From: Acidobacteria bacterium RIFCSPLOWO2_12_FULL_66_21
GTDB taxonomy: Bacteria > Acidobacteriota > Vicinamibacteria > Vicinamibacterales > 2-12-FULL-66-21
DNA: 64,000 bases
Direction of reading: 5' to 3'
NCBI GenBank assembly: GCA_001767455.1
Contig: MELC01000030.1
Span: 160,491 to 224,490 of the forward strand
In this document: piece after piece, positions 57,569 through 64,000 of the stretch
Numbering within the stretch: position 1 is the stretch's first letter
Layout: each line of letters starts with the position of its first letter
Position numbers and translations under genes: made by a program
Notes under the pieces: model-generated
What the model saw: only the letters and a program-made list of their open reading frames with translations
Told to the model about the DNA's origin: nothing
The model's database searches: none

Positions 57569-59755
57569 TTATTTCACGAACAGCATTTCTCTGTACGTAG
57601 GGAGCGGCCAGAGATCCTGCGGGATCAGGCACTCGAGGCTGTCGCCGGACTCCCGGAGAGCGGCCATGGCCGGCACCACCTTGTCGCGGAAGTACTTCGC
57701 GTGCGCCTCGGCGTCTTCGACCTCGTTGTGTTCGAGGAGCGCCTGGAGGGCATCGACGCGGGTTTTGCACTGGTCGGTCAACCGGCAGACCGTGTCGAGC
57801 GTCTTCTTGGTCTCCTTCGACGTGCAACCGCCCGCCTTCACCGCGGCGACGGCCTCGCCGAGCTCGCGTTGATACCGGAAAGTCGCCGGAAGGATGTAGC
57901 GGTTGCCCATGAGCACCATCAACTGCGCCTCGATGTTGATGCTCTTGTTGTACTGCTCGACGGCCACGTCGTAGCGCGCCTTCAGCTCGCGCTCCGTGAG
58001 AATCCCGTACTTCTCGAACGCGGCGACGACATCCTTCTTCATCGCCTCGCCGAAGGCATCGACCGAGGTCCGGTGGTTCAGGAGGCCCCGTCTGGCGGCC
58101 TCTTTCTGCCACTCCTCCGAGTAGCCGTTGCCGTTGAAGATGATCCGCTTGTTGTCCTTCACCAGCTTCACCAGCAGCGCCTTCACCGCGGCGTGGAGCT
58201 TCTTGCCTTCCTTGAGGTTCTTCTCGAGCTCGGTGGCGCAGTAGTCGAGCGAGTCGGCCACGGCCACGTTCAGCCCGACGATCGGCAGCGCGATGCTCTG
58301 GTTCGCCGACACGGCGCGGAACTCGAACTTGTTGCCGGTGAACGCGAACGGGCTCGTGCGGTTGCGGTCCCCCGCGTCGCGCGGCAGCTTCGGGAGCACC
58401 GAGACCCCGATGTCGAGAATGCCGCCCGACTTCGTCGTCTTCGCGCTGCCGGCGCGCTCGATCTGCTGGAAGATGTCGGTGAGCATGTCGCCCAGGAAGA
58501 TCGAGATGATCGCCGGCGGCGCTTCGTTCGCCCCGAGGCGGTGATCGTTGCCGGCGCTCGCGATGGTGAAGCGCAGCAGCCCCTGGAACTTGTTGACGGC
58601 GCGGACCACCGCCGCGCAGAACACCAGGAACTGGATGTTGTCGTGGGGCGTGTCGCCCGGGTTCAGCAGGTTGCTCCCGGCGTCGTCGCTGATGCTCCAG
58701 TTGACGTGCTTGCCCGACCCGTTCACGCCGGCGAACGGCTTCTCGTGCAGCAGGCACGCGAGGCCGAACTTCGGCGCGATCCGCCGCAGCATCTCCATCG
58801 TCATCATCTGGTGATCGGTGGCGACGTTGGCGTTCTCGAAGATCGGCGCGACCTCGTACTGGCTCGGCGCGACCTCGTTGTGCCGTGTCTTGACGGGCAC
58901 GCCCACCTTGTAGAGCTCCCGCTCCACTTCCATCATGAACGCGAGCACGCGGTCCGGGATGGACCCGAAGTAGTGGTCCTCCATCTCCTGGCCCTTCGGC
59001 GGCTTCGCGCCGAAGAGCGTGCGCCCCGCGTTGATCAGGTCCGGCCGGTTGAAGAAGAACTGCCGGTCGATGAGGAAGTACTCCTGCTCGGGGCCGCACG
59101 TGGCGAACACGTGGTGGGCCTTCGACCCGAACAGGCGCAGCACGCGGATCGCCTGCTTGGAGAGCGCGTCCATCGAGCGCAGCAGCGGCGTCTTCTTGTC
59201 GAGCGCCTCGCCCGTCCAGCTCACGAACGCGGTGGGGATCACCAGCGTGGTGCCGTTGGACGTGACGAGCAGCCACGGCGGGCTCGTCGGATCCCAGGCC
59301 GTGTAGCCGCGCGCCTCGAAGGTGGAGCGCATGCCGCCCGACGGGAAGCTCGAGGCGTCGGGCTCGCCGCGCACCAGCTCCTTGCCGCTGAACTCCGCGA
59401 CGGCGCGGCCGTCGCCGGTGGGATTGAGAAACGCGTCGTGCTTCTCGGCGGTGATGCCGGTCATCGGCTGGAACCAGTGCGTGTAGTGCGTCGCGCCGTG
59501 CTCGACGGCCCAGTCCTTCAGCGCGCTGGCGACGATATTGGCGACCGCGGCGTCGATCGGCTCGCTCTGCGCGATGGATCGGCGCAGGGCGCGGAAGACA
59601 TCCTTGGGCAGGCGCGCGCGCTGCACTTCCTCGTTGAAGGTGAGCGATCCGAACTCCTCGATGACCTTGCGCGTCGCGCTCGCCTGCGGCGTGCGCGTCG
59701 CGCTGCTCCACGCGTTGATGCTGCGAATGGCTTCACCCGATGCTGCCGAGCCCAT
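57569..59755 (-). CDS. glnN: Glutamine synthetase type III
   Basis: A 728-residue GSIII enzyme that makes glutamine from glutamate, ammonia and ATP. Marks are [10 protein letters not shown] (about residue 222), [20 protein letters not shown], the catalytic [12 protein letters not shown] and the long C-terminal region special to type III. Length matches the family (about 720-730). ATG 59755 is used. A possible sigma-70 promoter (TTGCCG, 18 bases, CATAAT) lies upstream. It is adjacent to a PadR-type regulator, transcribed divergently. Confidence 0.93.
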   Translation of the reverse strand: MGSAASGEAIRSINAWSSATRTPQASATRKVIEEFGSLTFNEEVQRARLPKDVFRALRRSIAQSEPIDAAVANIVASALKDWAVEHGATHYTHWFQPMTGITAEKHDAFLNPTGDGRAVAEFSGKELVRGEPDASSFPSGGMRSTFEARGYTAWDPTSPPWLLVTSNGTTLVIPTAFVSWTGEALDKKTPLLRSMDALSKQAIRVLRLFGSKAHHVFATCGPEQEYFLIDRQFFFNRPDLINAGRTLFGAKPPKGQEMEDHYFGSIPDRVLAFMMEVERELYKVGVPVKTRHNEVAPSQYEVAPIFENANVATDHQMMTMEMLRRIAPKFGLACLLHEKPFAGVNGSGKHVNWSISDDAGSNLLNPGDTPHDNIQFLVFCAAVVRAVNKFQGLLRFTIASAGNDHRLGANEAPPAIISIFLGDMLTDIFQQIERAGSAKTTKSGGILDIGVSVLPKLPRDAGDRNRTSPFAFTGNKFEFRAVSANQSIALPIVGLNVAVADSLDYCATELEKNLKEGKKLHAAVKALLVKLVKDNKRIIFNGNGYSEEWQKEAARRGLLNHRTSVDAFGEAMKKDVVAAFEKYGILTERELKARYDVAVEQYNKSINIEAQLMVLMGNRYILPATFRYQRELGEAVAAVKAGGCTSKETKKTLDTVCRLTDQCKTRVDALQALLEHNEVEDAEAHAKYFRDKVVPAMAALRESGDSLECLIPQDLWPLPTYREMLFVK

Positions 59756-59880
59756 GGCGTGCGTCCTTTCTCGAAGTGATGGCGTCCCGGGGCGGGAAGT
59801 GCGTGCGGCCTCAAGGGCACATTATGGGCCGGGCGCGCCGGCCTCGGCAAGCGCAAAAATGGCGAATCTCATGTTATATA

Positions 59881-59899
59881 CTTCACAATGTGAGTGAAA
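59881..59899. promoter_or_regulatory. Possible operator over the PadR start codon
   Basis: CTTCACAATGTGAGTGAA contains TTCACAATGTGA, an inverted repeat that overlaps the GTG start and could be a self-regulatory site of the PadR-type protein. TTATAT at 59873 may be its -10 box. Confidence 0.35.
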
Positions 59900-60246
59900 T
59901 CTGGTGGGACGATTCCGCGCTGCTCGGCGAGTTCGAGCAGCTCGTGCTCCTCGCGCTGTTGAGGCTGGGCAGCGGCGCCTACGGCGCGGCGATCCGCCGC
60001 GAAATCGAGGCGAGGGCCGGCCGCCGGCTGTCGACCAGCATGGCGTATGTCACGCTGCAGCGGCTCGAGGCCAAAGGGCTCGTCTGCTCGTACGTCGGCG
60101 ATCCCACGCGGTCGCGCGGCGGCCGCCGGCGCAAGCATTACCTCATGCATGACGCCGGCCGGCGCGCGCTCGTCCGCGCCTGCCGCACCTTCACGGCGAT
60201 GGCGGAGGGGCTGGAGCCGGAACTGACCGGGGCGCACGACGCCTAA
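59890..60246 (+). CDS. PadR-family transcription regulator
   Basis: A 118-residue winged-helix protein: LGEFEQLVLLALLRLGSGAYGAAIRREIE, then the wing with YVTLQRLEAKGLV and GRRRKHYLMHDAGRRAL, as in PadR proteins often next to transporters. GTG 59890 is chosen because no ATG is in frame. There is no ribosome binding site, so the message may be leaderless. It is divergent from glnN; the target is unknown. Confidence 0.85.
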   Translation: MSEIWWDDSALLGEFEQLVLLALLRLGSGAYGAAIRREIEARAGRRLSTSMAYVTLQRLEAKGLVCSYVGDPTRSRGGRRRKHYLMHDAGRRALVRACRTFTAMAEGLEPELTGAHDA

Positions 60247-60361
60247 ACTGTCAACTCCCAACTCCCAACTCCCAACCCCCAACTTCCAACTTCCAAGGAC
60301 CCTCAGTCCACGGTTTGGGCGTTGGGCTTGGGCGTTGGGAGTTGGGCGTTGGGAGTTGGCG
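60246..60361. repeat. Heptad repeat array, two facing arms
   Basis: CAACTCC units (60252-60296) face GCGTTGG/GAGTTGG units (60311-60361), period 7 and complementary over about 45 bases. It begins right after the PadR stop codon. Confidence 0.88.
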
Positions 60362-60407
60362 TCCGCCCGGCTTGACTCGTCGCTCGCGCAAGAGCCAGCC
60401 TGCCAAC

Positions 60408-60600
60408 GTGGCCGACTCCCACGACGCCGTCACCATCGCCGCGAAACGGCAGCTCCAGGAGAGTGAGGAGCGCTTCCGGCTGCTCGTCGAGAGCGTGCGC
60501 GACTACGCCATCTACCTGCTCGAGCCGGATGAACGACGATTTCCTGGCGATCGTCTCGCACGAGCTGCGCACGCCGCTGAACGTCATCGTCGGGCCAGGC
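60408..60600 (+). pseudogene. PAS/histidine kinase remnant with internal deletion
   Basis: From GTG 60408, about 42 codons match the start of a PAS kinase (QESEERFRLLVESVRDYAIYLLEPD). Then, one base out of frame, come codons for NDDFLAIVSHELRTPLNVIVG, the HisKA phospho-acceptor box. The several hundred residues expected between the two are missing, and nothing follows. This is a deletion remnant of a hybrid or PAS-type kinase, ending near the convergent aldo/keto reductase. It is the only content of 60362-60645. Confidence 0.75.
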
Positions 60601-60645
60601 GGCGATGCGAGGCGGAGCCTCTCGACGGTCTCAGGCGGAGCCTCG

Positions 60646-61623
60646 CTAGAACCCTAGAACCCGGTGAGGCTCGTACGGCTCCTCGAGCCGCCGCAACTCG
60701 TCCTCGGTCAGCGTGATCTCGAGCGCCGCGACCGACTGATCGAGCTGCTCGATCTTCGAGGCGCCGATGATCGGCGCGGTCACGGCCGGCTGCCGGAGGA
60801 TCCAGGCCAGGGCCACCTGCACCGGCAGGACGCCGCGTGCCGACGCGACTTCGACCGCGCGGTCGACGATGCGGAAATCCGATTCCGTGTAATAGAGCTT
60901 GTGCGCGAAGTCGTCGGCCTTCGCGCGCTCCGTGTCTCCTTTGTCGGCCCCGCGCCTGTTTCCCGCGAGGAGCCCCCGCGCGAGCGGGCTCCACGGAATC
61001 ACGCCAATCCCTTCTTCCCGGCAGAGCGGCAGCATTTCGCGCTCTTCCTCGCGATAGACGAGGTTGTAGTGCGGCTGCATCGACACGAAGCGCGTCCAGC
61101 CATGTTTGTCCGCGACGTGAAGCGCCTTGGCGAACTGCCACGCGGCCATGCTCGACGCCCCGATGTAGCGCGCCTTTCCGGCGCGGACGATGTCGTGAAG
61201 CGCCTCGAGGGTCTCCTCGATGGGCGTCTCGTCGTCCCACCGGTGAATCTGGTATAGATCGACATAATCCATGTTCAGCCGGCCGAGCGACCTGTCGATG
61301 GCCGACATCAGGTGCTTCCGCGACAACCCGCGATCGTTCACGTCGTCGCTCATCGGAAAATATGCCTTCGTGGCGACGACGACGGCGTCGCGCGCGGCGA
61401 AATCGCGCAGCGCGCGGCCGAGCACCTGCTCCGATGCGCCGCGGGAGTACATGTCGGCCGTGTCGAAGAAGTTGATGCCGTGTTCGAGCGCGCGCTTGAT
61501 GAAGGTCCGCCCCGCGTCCTCCGGCAGGACCCACGACTGCCACGCCGGATCGCCGTAGGTCATCGTGCCCAGGCAGAGTCTCGAGACTTTCAGGCCGGTC
61601 CGGCCGAGGTTGACGTACTGCAT
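60646..61623 (-). CDS. Aldo/keto reductase
   Basis: A 325-residue TIM-barrel oxidoreductase: LGRTGLKVSRLCLGTMTYG at the start, FFDTADMYSRGASE with the catalytic Asp/Tyr, IHRWDDETPIEETL and IIGASKIEQLDQ for NADPH. It acts on small carbonyl compounds; the substrate is unknown. The last codons (VLGF-stop) are read from a GGTTCTAG repeat also seen at 32608. ATG 61623 is used; a longer frame runs into an intergenic repeat. Confidence 0.9.
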   Translation of the reverse strand: MQYVNLGRTGLKVSRLCLGTMTYGDPAWQSWVLPEDAGRTFIKRALEHGINFFDTADMYSRGASEQVLGRALRDFAARDAVVVATKAYFPMSDDVNDRGLSRKHLMSAIDRSLGRLNMDYVDLYQIHRWDDETPIEETLEALHDIVRAGKARYIGASSMAAWQFAKALHVADKHGWTRFVSMQPHYNLVYREEEREMLPLCREEGIGVIPWSPLARGLLAGNRRGADKGDTERAKADDFAHKLYYTESDFRIVDRAVEVASARGVLPVQVALAWILRQPAVTAPIIGASKIEQLDQSVAALEITLTEDELRRLEEPYEPHRVLGF

Positions 61624-61635
61624 AGCCTTCAGATG

Positions 61636-61750
61636 GTAGTGCAGTTGTGAATTGCGAATCGTGAATTGCCCGGCAGCCCGCTGAAATTGTCCGACCGGAC
61701 GACTGGAACGCCGGCGCCTATAATTCACAAGTCGCAACTCGCAATTCAGT
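61636..61750. repeat. Heptad repeat array, two facing arms
   Basis: GTGAATT/GCGAATC units (about 61643-61666) face TTCACAA/CTCGCAA units (61720-61750), period 7. It separates the divergent aldo/keto reductase and dinB genes, and the second arm overlaps the dinB -10 region. Confidence 0.75.
61719..61724 (+). promoter_or_regulatory. TATAAT -10 box of dinB
   Basis: A perfect -10 hexamer 39 bases before ATG 61763; no good -35 box and no recognisable LexA site. Confidence 0.35.
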
Positions 61751-61762
61751 CGAGAATCGAGC

Positions 61763-62860
61763 ATGCGCCGCATCCTCCACATCGACATGGACGCGTTCTA
61801 CGCGTCGGTCGAGCAGCGCGACAACCCGAAACTGCGGGGCGTGCCCGTCGCGGTGGGGGGCAGCCCGCAGCAGCGCGGCGTCGTCGCCGCGGCCAGCTAT
61901 GAGGCGCGCGCGTTCGGGGTCAGGTCCGCGATCCCGATGTCGCGCGCCGTACGTCTCTGTCCGTCCCTCGTGATCGTGCGTCCGGACTTCTCGAAGTACA
62001 AGGCGGTGTCGCACACGGTGTTCTCGATCTTCCGATCCGTCACTCCGCTCGTGGAGCCGCTGTCGCTCGACGAGGCGTACCTCGACGTCACCGAGAATGC
62101 GTGGGGAGAGATGCTGGGCCAGGCGGTCGCGGTGCGGCTGAAACGTGAGATCCACGCGGCGACCGGCCTCACCGCGTCGGCGGGCGTCGCGCCGAACAAG
62201 TTCCTCGCGAAGATTGCGTCCGCCTGGAAGAAGCCGGATGGCCTCACGGTGATTGCGCCGGAGCGCGTCGAGGGATTTCTCCGGAAGCTGCCGGTGGATG
62301 CGCTGTGGGGCGTTGGGCCGGTGACGGCGCAGCGGCTGCGCGACCGCGGCATCGAGCGGCTGGTTGACCTGCGGACCGCGTCAGACGCAGTGCTGCGCGA
62401 CGCGGTCGGCAGCAACGCCGACTGGCTGCGGCAGCTCGCCGACGGCATCGACGACCGGCCGGTCGAGCCGGAGCACGACGCGAAGTCATCCGGCACGGAA
62501 AACACCTTCGCGGAGGACCTCACCGACCTCGCGCAGATCCGCAGCGAGATTGACCAGATGGCGCGCGACGGCGCGGCGTGGCTCGAACGGAGCGAGTTGC
62601 TGTGCCGCACGGTGACCATCAAGGTGCGGTACTCGGACTTCGTCACGATCACGCGCAGTCATACGGCGCCCCCCACGCGCGACGCCGATCAGATCGCGGC
62701 GCGAGCCGTCGCGCTGCTCGATCGGACCGACGCGGGACGCCGTCCGGTGCGGCTGCTCGGCGCGAGCGTGCACAATCTCATCGATCCCGACGATCCCCAC
62801 GACCGCGTGGAGCTGCCGCTGTTCGATGGGGGCGACGGTCACGAGGGGGGAAATTCGTGA
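61763..62860 (+). CDS. dinB: DNA polymerase IV
   Basis: A 365-residue Y-family polymerase for translesion synthesis: HIDMDAFYASVE with catalytic Asp residues, EPLSLDEAYLDV with the SLDE motif, and the thumb HhH (LWGVGPVTAQRL). The little-finger domain is present. The C-terminus ends with GGNS and a TGA that is itself the first unit of a repeat array; it has no clear beta-clamp motif apart from ELPLFD near the end, which fits a clamp-binding QLPLF-type peptide. Confidence 0.92.
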   Translation: MRRILHIDMDAFYASVEQRDNPKLRGVPVAVGGSPQQRGVVAAASYEARAFGVRSAIPMSRAVRLCPSLVIVRPDFSKYKAVSHTVFSIFRSVTPLVEPLSLDEAYLDVTENAWGEMLGQAVAVRLKREIHAATGLTASAGVAPNKFLAKIASAWKKPDGLTVIAPERVEGFLRKLPVDALWGVGPVTAQRLRDRGIERLVDLRTASDAVLRDAVGSNADWLRQLADGIDDRPVEPEHDAKSSGTENTFAEDLTDLAQIRSEIDQMARDGAAWLERSELLCRTVTIKVRYSDFVTITRSHTAPPTRDADQIAARAVALLDRTDAGRRPVRLLGASVHNLIDPDDPHDRVELPLFDGGDGHEGGNS

Positions 62861-63027
62861 ATTCGTGAATTCGTGAATTGGTGAATTAGGTGAATTAAGA
62901 TTAGGTGAATTAGGTGAGTTGGCGAATTTACGACCGGGCTCAATTCACCACCTCACCGATTCCCTAATTCACCACCCCACCAATTCCCTAATTCACCACC
63001 TCACTAATTCACTAATTCACCAACTGC
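62850..63027. repeat. Octamer repeat array, two facing arms
   Basis: AATTCGTG/AATTGGTG units (62852-62935) face AATTCACC/AATTCACT units (62939-63026), mostly 8-base period. The dinB stop codon is the TGA of the first unit. The array ends at the promoter of the next gene. Confidence 0.88.
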
Positions 63028-63028
63028 A

Positions 63029-63034
63029 TATAAT
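63029..63034 (+). promoter_or_regulatory. TATAAT -10 box of the GIY-YIG gene
   Basis: A perfect -10 hexamer with seven bases to GTG 63041, which would make the message leaderless. Confidence 0.45.
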
Positions 63035-63040
63035 TGCCCC

Positions 63041-63292
63041 GTGCACTTCGTGTACATCGTGCGGTGCGCGGATGGGACGTTGTATACGGGGTACGCGCTC
63101 GATCCCGACGAGCGCGTGAAGGTCCACAACAGCGGCCGCGGCGCGCATTACACCGCGGGCCGCCGGCCGGTCTGTCTTGTCTACAGTGAGTCCTTCGCCA
63201 CGAAGTCAGCGGCGCTCAGGCGGGAGCACCGGTTGAAGCGCTGCACGCGTGCTCAGAAGCAGGCCTTGATTAGCACGGCGGGTCGGGACTAG
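63041..63292 (+). CDS. GIY-YIG domain protein, YhbQ/UPF0213-like
   Basis: An 83-residue single-domain protein: FVYIVRCADGTLYTGYA contains the GIY-YIG-type VYI...YTG pair, followed by the conserved Arg and the KSAALRREHRLKR helix. YhbQ relatives are small nuclease-like proteins linked to DNA damage response; the neighbour is dinB. GTG start, probably leaderless. Confidence 0.85.
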   Translation: MHFVYIVRCADGTLYTGYALDPDERVKVHNSGRGAHYTAGRRPVCLVYSESFATKSAALRREHRLKRCTRAQKQALISTAGRD

Positions 63293-63336
63293 CGACTATC
63301 GACTGTCGACTACCGACTACCGACTATCGACTACTC
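63289..63336. repeat. Heptad repeat array (GACTATC)
   Basis: Seven GACTATC/GACTACC units with a 7-base period. It begins at the TAG stop of the GIY-YIG gene and runs to the stop of the convergent OST-HTH gene. A single arm only. Confidence 0.85.
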
Positions 63337-64000
63337 AGCCGCAGGCTCCTTCTTCGCGCGCGAGCGGCCGCGCGTCCTCGGCGGAGCGCCGGCGGTCCTG
63401 CGGGCGCGAGGCGCGCCGCCTTCCGCCTGCTTGCGTCCGCGTCGGGCGGAGGCCGGCTTGGCCTCCCCCTCGACCGCCTCGGGCGCAGGCGCCTTGGGCT
63501 GACGCCGCCCGCGGCCGCGGCCCTTCGACGGGACCGCCTGCGGTCCGCCGGCCGTTTCAGGGGCGGCGGCGACGTCCACGAGAACCGGAGACTCGACTTC
63601 CCGGACCACGGCGCCGTCGACGACTTCTGATTCCGCGGACGGCTCCGCGGCGGGCGCCCACTCGGGCTCTGGCACCTCTTCGGCGGCGAGCACCGGTGCC
63701 GCCACGTTGCCGCGGTTGTCCTCGTCCACGTCGCCCGCCACCGGCTGCATGATGTTCCCGGGGAACAGCCGCATCACCCCCTGGCGATCCCGCTCGATGC
63801 GGAACAGCCCTTCACGCTGGCAGGCCCGCAGCAGATCCACGAGGCTCGCGAAGCCGAACTTCCGTTCGTCGAAGGTCGCGTCGATGTTGCGCAGGAACTG
63901 CTTCGCCTGGCGGATGTACATCGGCCAGCGCGGCGGGTTCGGGGCGGCCTGGAACAACCGCCGCACCTCGCGGATGCCGTCGGCCATGCGCGGCTCCGGC
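63331..64000 (-). CDS. OST-HTH/LOTUS domain protein with basic AT-hook-like tail (5' end outside window)
   Basis: At least 222 residues; the frame stays open to the window edge, so the N-terminus is missing. The segment PPRWPMYIRQAKQFLRNIDATFDERKFGFASLVDLL... is an OST-HTH/LOTUS domain. In bacteria such domains usually follow an NYN (LabA-type) nuclease domain, which I expect beyond 64000. The C-terminal 120 residues are acidic, then Lys/Arg/Pro/Gly-rich with RGRGRR and RGRSR, able to contact nucleic acid. ATG 63987 is an internal candidate start, not necessarily the real one. Confidence 0.75.
   Translation of the reverse strand, partial: PEPRMADGIREVRRLFQAAPNPPRWPMYIRQAKQFLRNIDATFDERKFGFASLVDLLRACQREGLFRIERDRQGVMRLFPGNIMQPVAGDVDEDNRGNVAAPVLAAEEVPEPEWAPAAEPSAESEVVDGAVVREVESPVLVDVAAAPETAGGPQAVPSKGRGRGRRQPKAPAPEAVEGEAKPASARRGRKQAEGGAPRARRTAGAPPRTRGRSRAKKEPAAE

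Noticed and set aside
56324-59779. A 1151-codon open frame on the + strand opposite glnN
   Set aside because: It is a shadow of the GC-rich third positions of glnN and the ZIP gene, His/Arg/Asp-rich, with no family resemblance or ribosome binding site.

Overview
The window is GC-rich DNA (about two thirds G+C by eye) with densely packed genes, many near-leaderless starts and no rRNA, tRNA, CRISPR array or insertion sequence that I can see. Gene content points to a soil or sediment Acidobacteriota, perhaps class Vicinamibacteria: HTH-plus-beta-propeller regulators, a type III glutamine synthetase, CusA-type and HAE-type RND pumps, a MtrAB-like cytochrome conduit, and intergenic heptad repeats. 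This placement is inference from gene types, not from a marker gene.

Layout. 1-7475: a Cys-rich membrane protein, then a nitrate module (NarK transporter divergent from a cytochrome b-like membrane protein, a NarB/NapA-type molybdoenzyme, a four-cluster ferredoxin, a Rieske protein and small membrane proteins). 7.7-10.2 kb: feoB-feoA-NosL-like. 10.6-14 kb: a porin-cytochrome pair (MtrB-like barrel, decaheme cytochrome) for electron transfer across the outer membrane. 14.2-16.1 kb: Crp/Fnr regulator, hemerythrin-like protein, radical SAM protein. 16.2-22 kb: GNAT-like protein and a short sigma-54 activator, divergent from hemN-hemH-hemG. 22.4-25.5 kb: maeB divergent from a tetraheme cytochrome. 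25.4-33 kb: ECF sigma factor, RND pump operon, universal stress protein, DUF2892 protein. 33-33.35 kb: a candidate sigma-54-driven small RNA. 33.6-40.6 kb: CusABC-type metal efflux. 40.7-48 kb: TPR protein, cupin, NifU-like protein with a second short sigma-54 activator, an NtrB/NtrC-like system and a stress protein. 48-56.3 kb: Pat-like acyl-CoA synthetase/acetyltransferase, zinc-less dehydrogenase, HTH sensor, YVTN/collagen-like surface protein. 56.6-64 kb: ZIP transporter, GlnN, PadR regulator, kinase remnant, aldo/keto reductase, DinB, GIY-YIG protein and the end of an OST-HTH (LOTUS) protein.

How it fits together. The most striking signal is a dense set of sigma-54 (-24/-12) promoters in front of iron, heme, Fe-S, cytochrome and redox genes. 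Several are accompanied by a shared upstream element close to TGCCGGNAATCC. Two paralogous PspF-sized sigma-54 activators encoded here carry nearly identical Fis-type HTHs and a cysteine cluster between the AAA+ domain and the HTH. Both genes sit behind excellent sigma-54 promoters themselves. I infer an autoregulated, possibly redox- or metal-sensing sigma-54 circuit that controls iron uptake (feoB), heme synthesis (hemN), the extracellular electron conduit, a tetraheme cytochrome, malic enzyme and an anti-Shine-Dalgarno small RNA.

The second striking signal is a family of locus-specific, mostly 7-bp-period tandem repeats. They lie almost only between genes, often start at a stop codon, and usually come as two facing arms able to form long imperfect hairpins.
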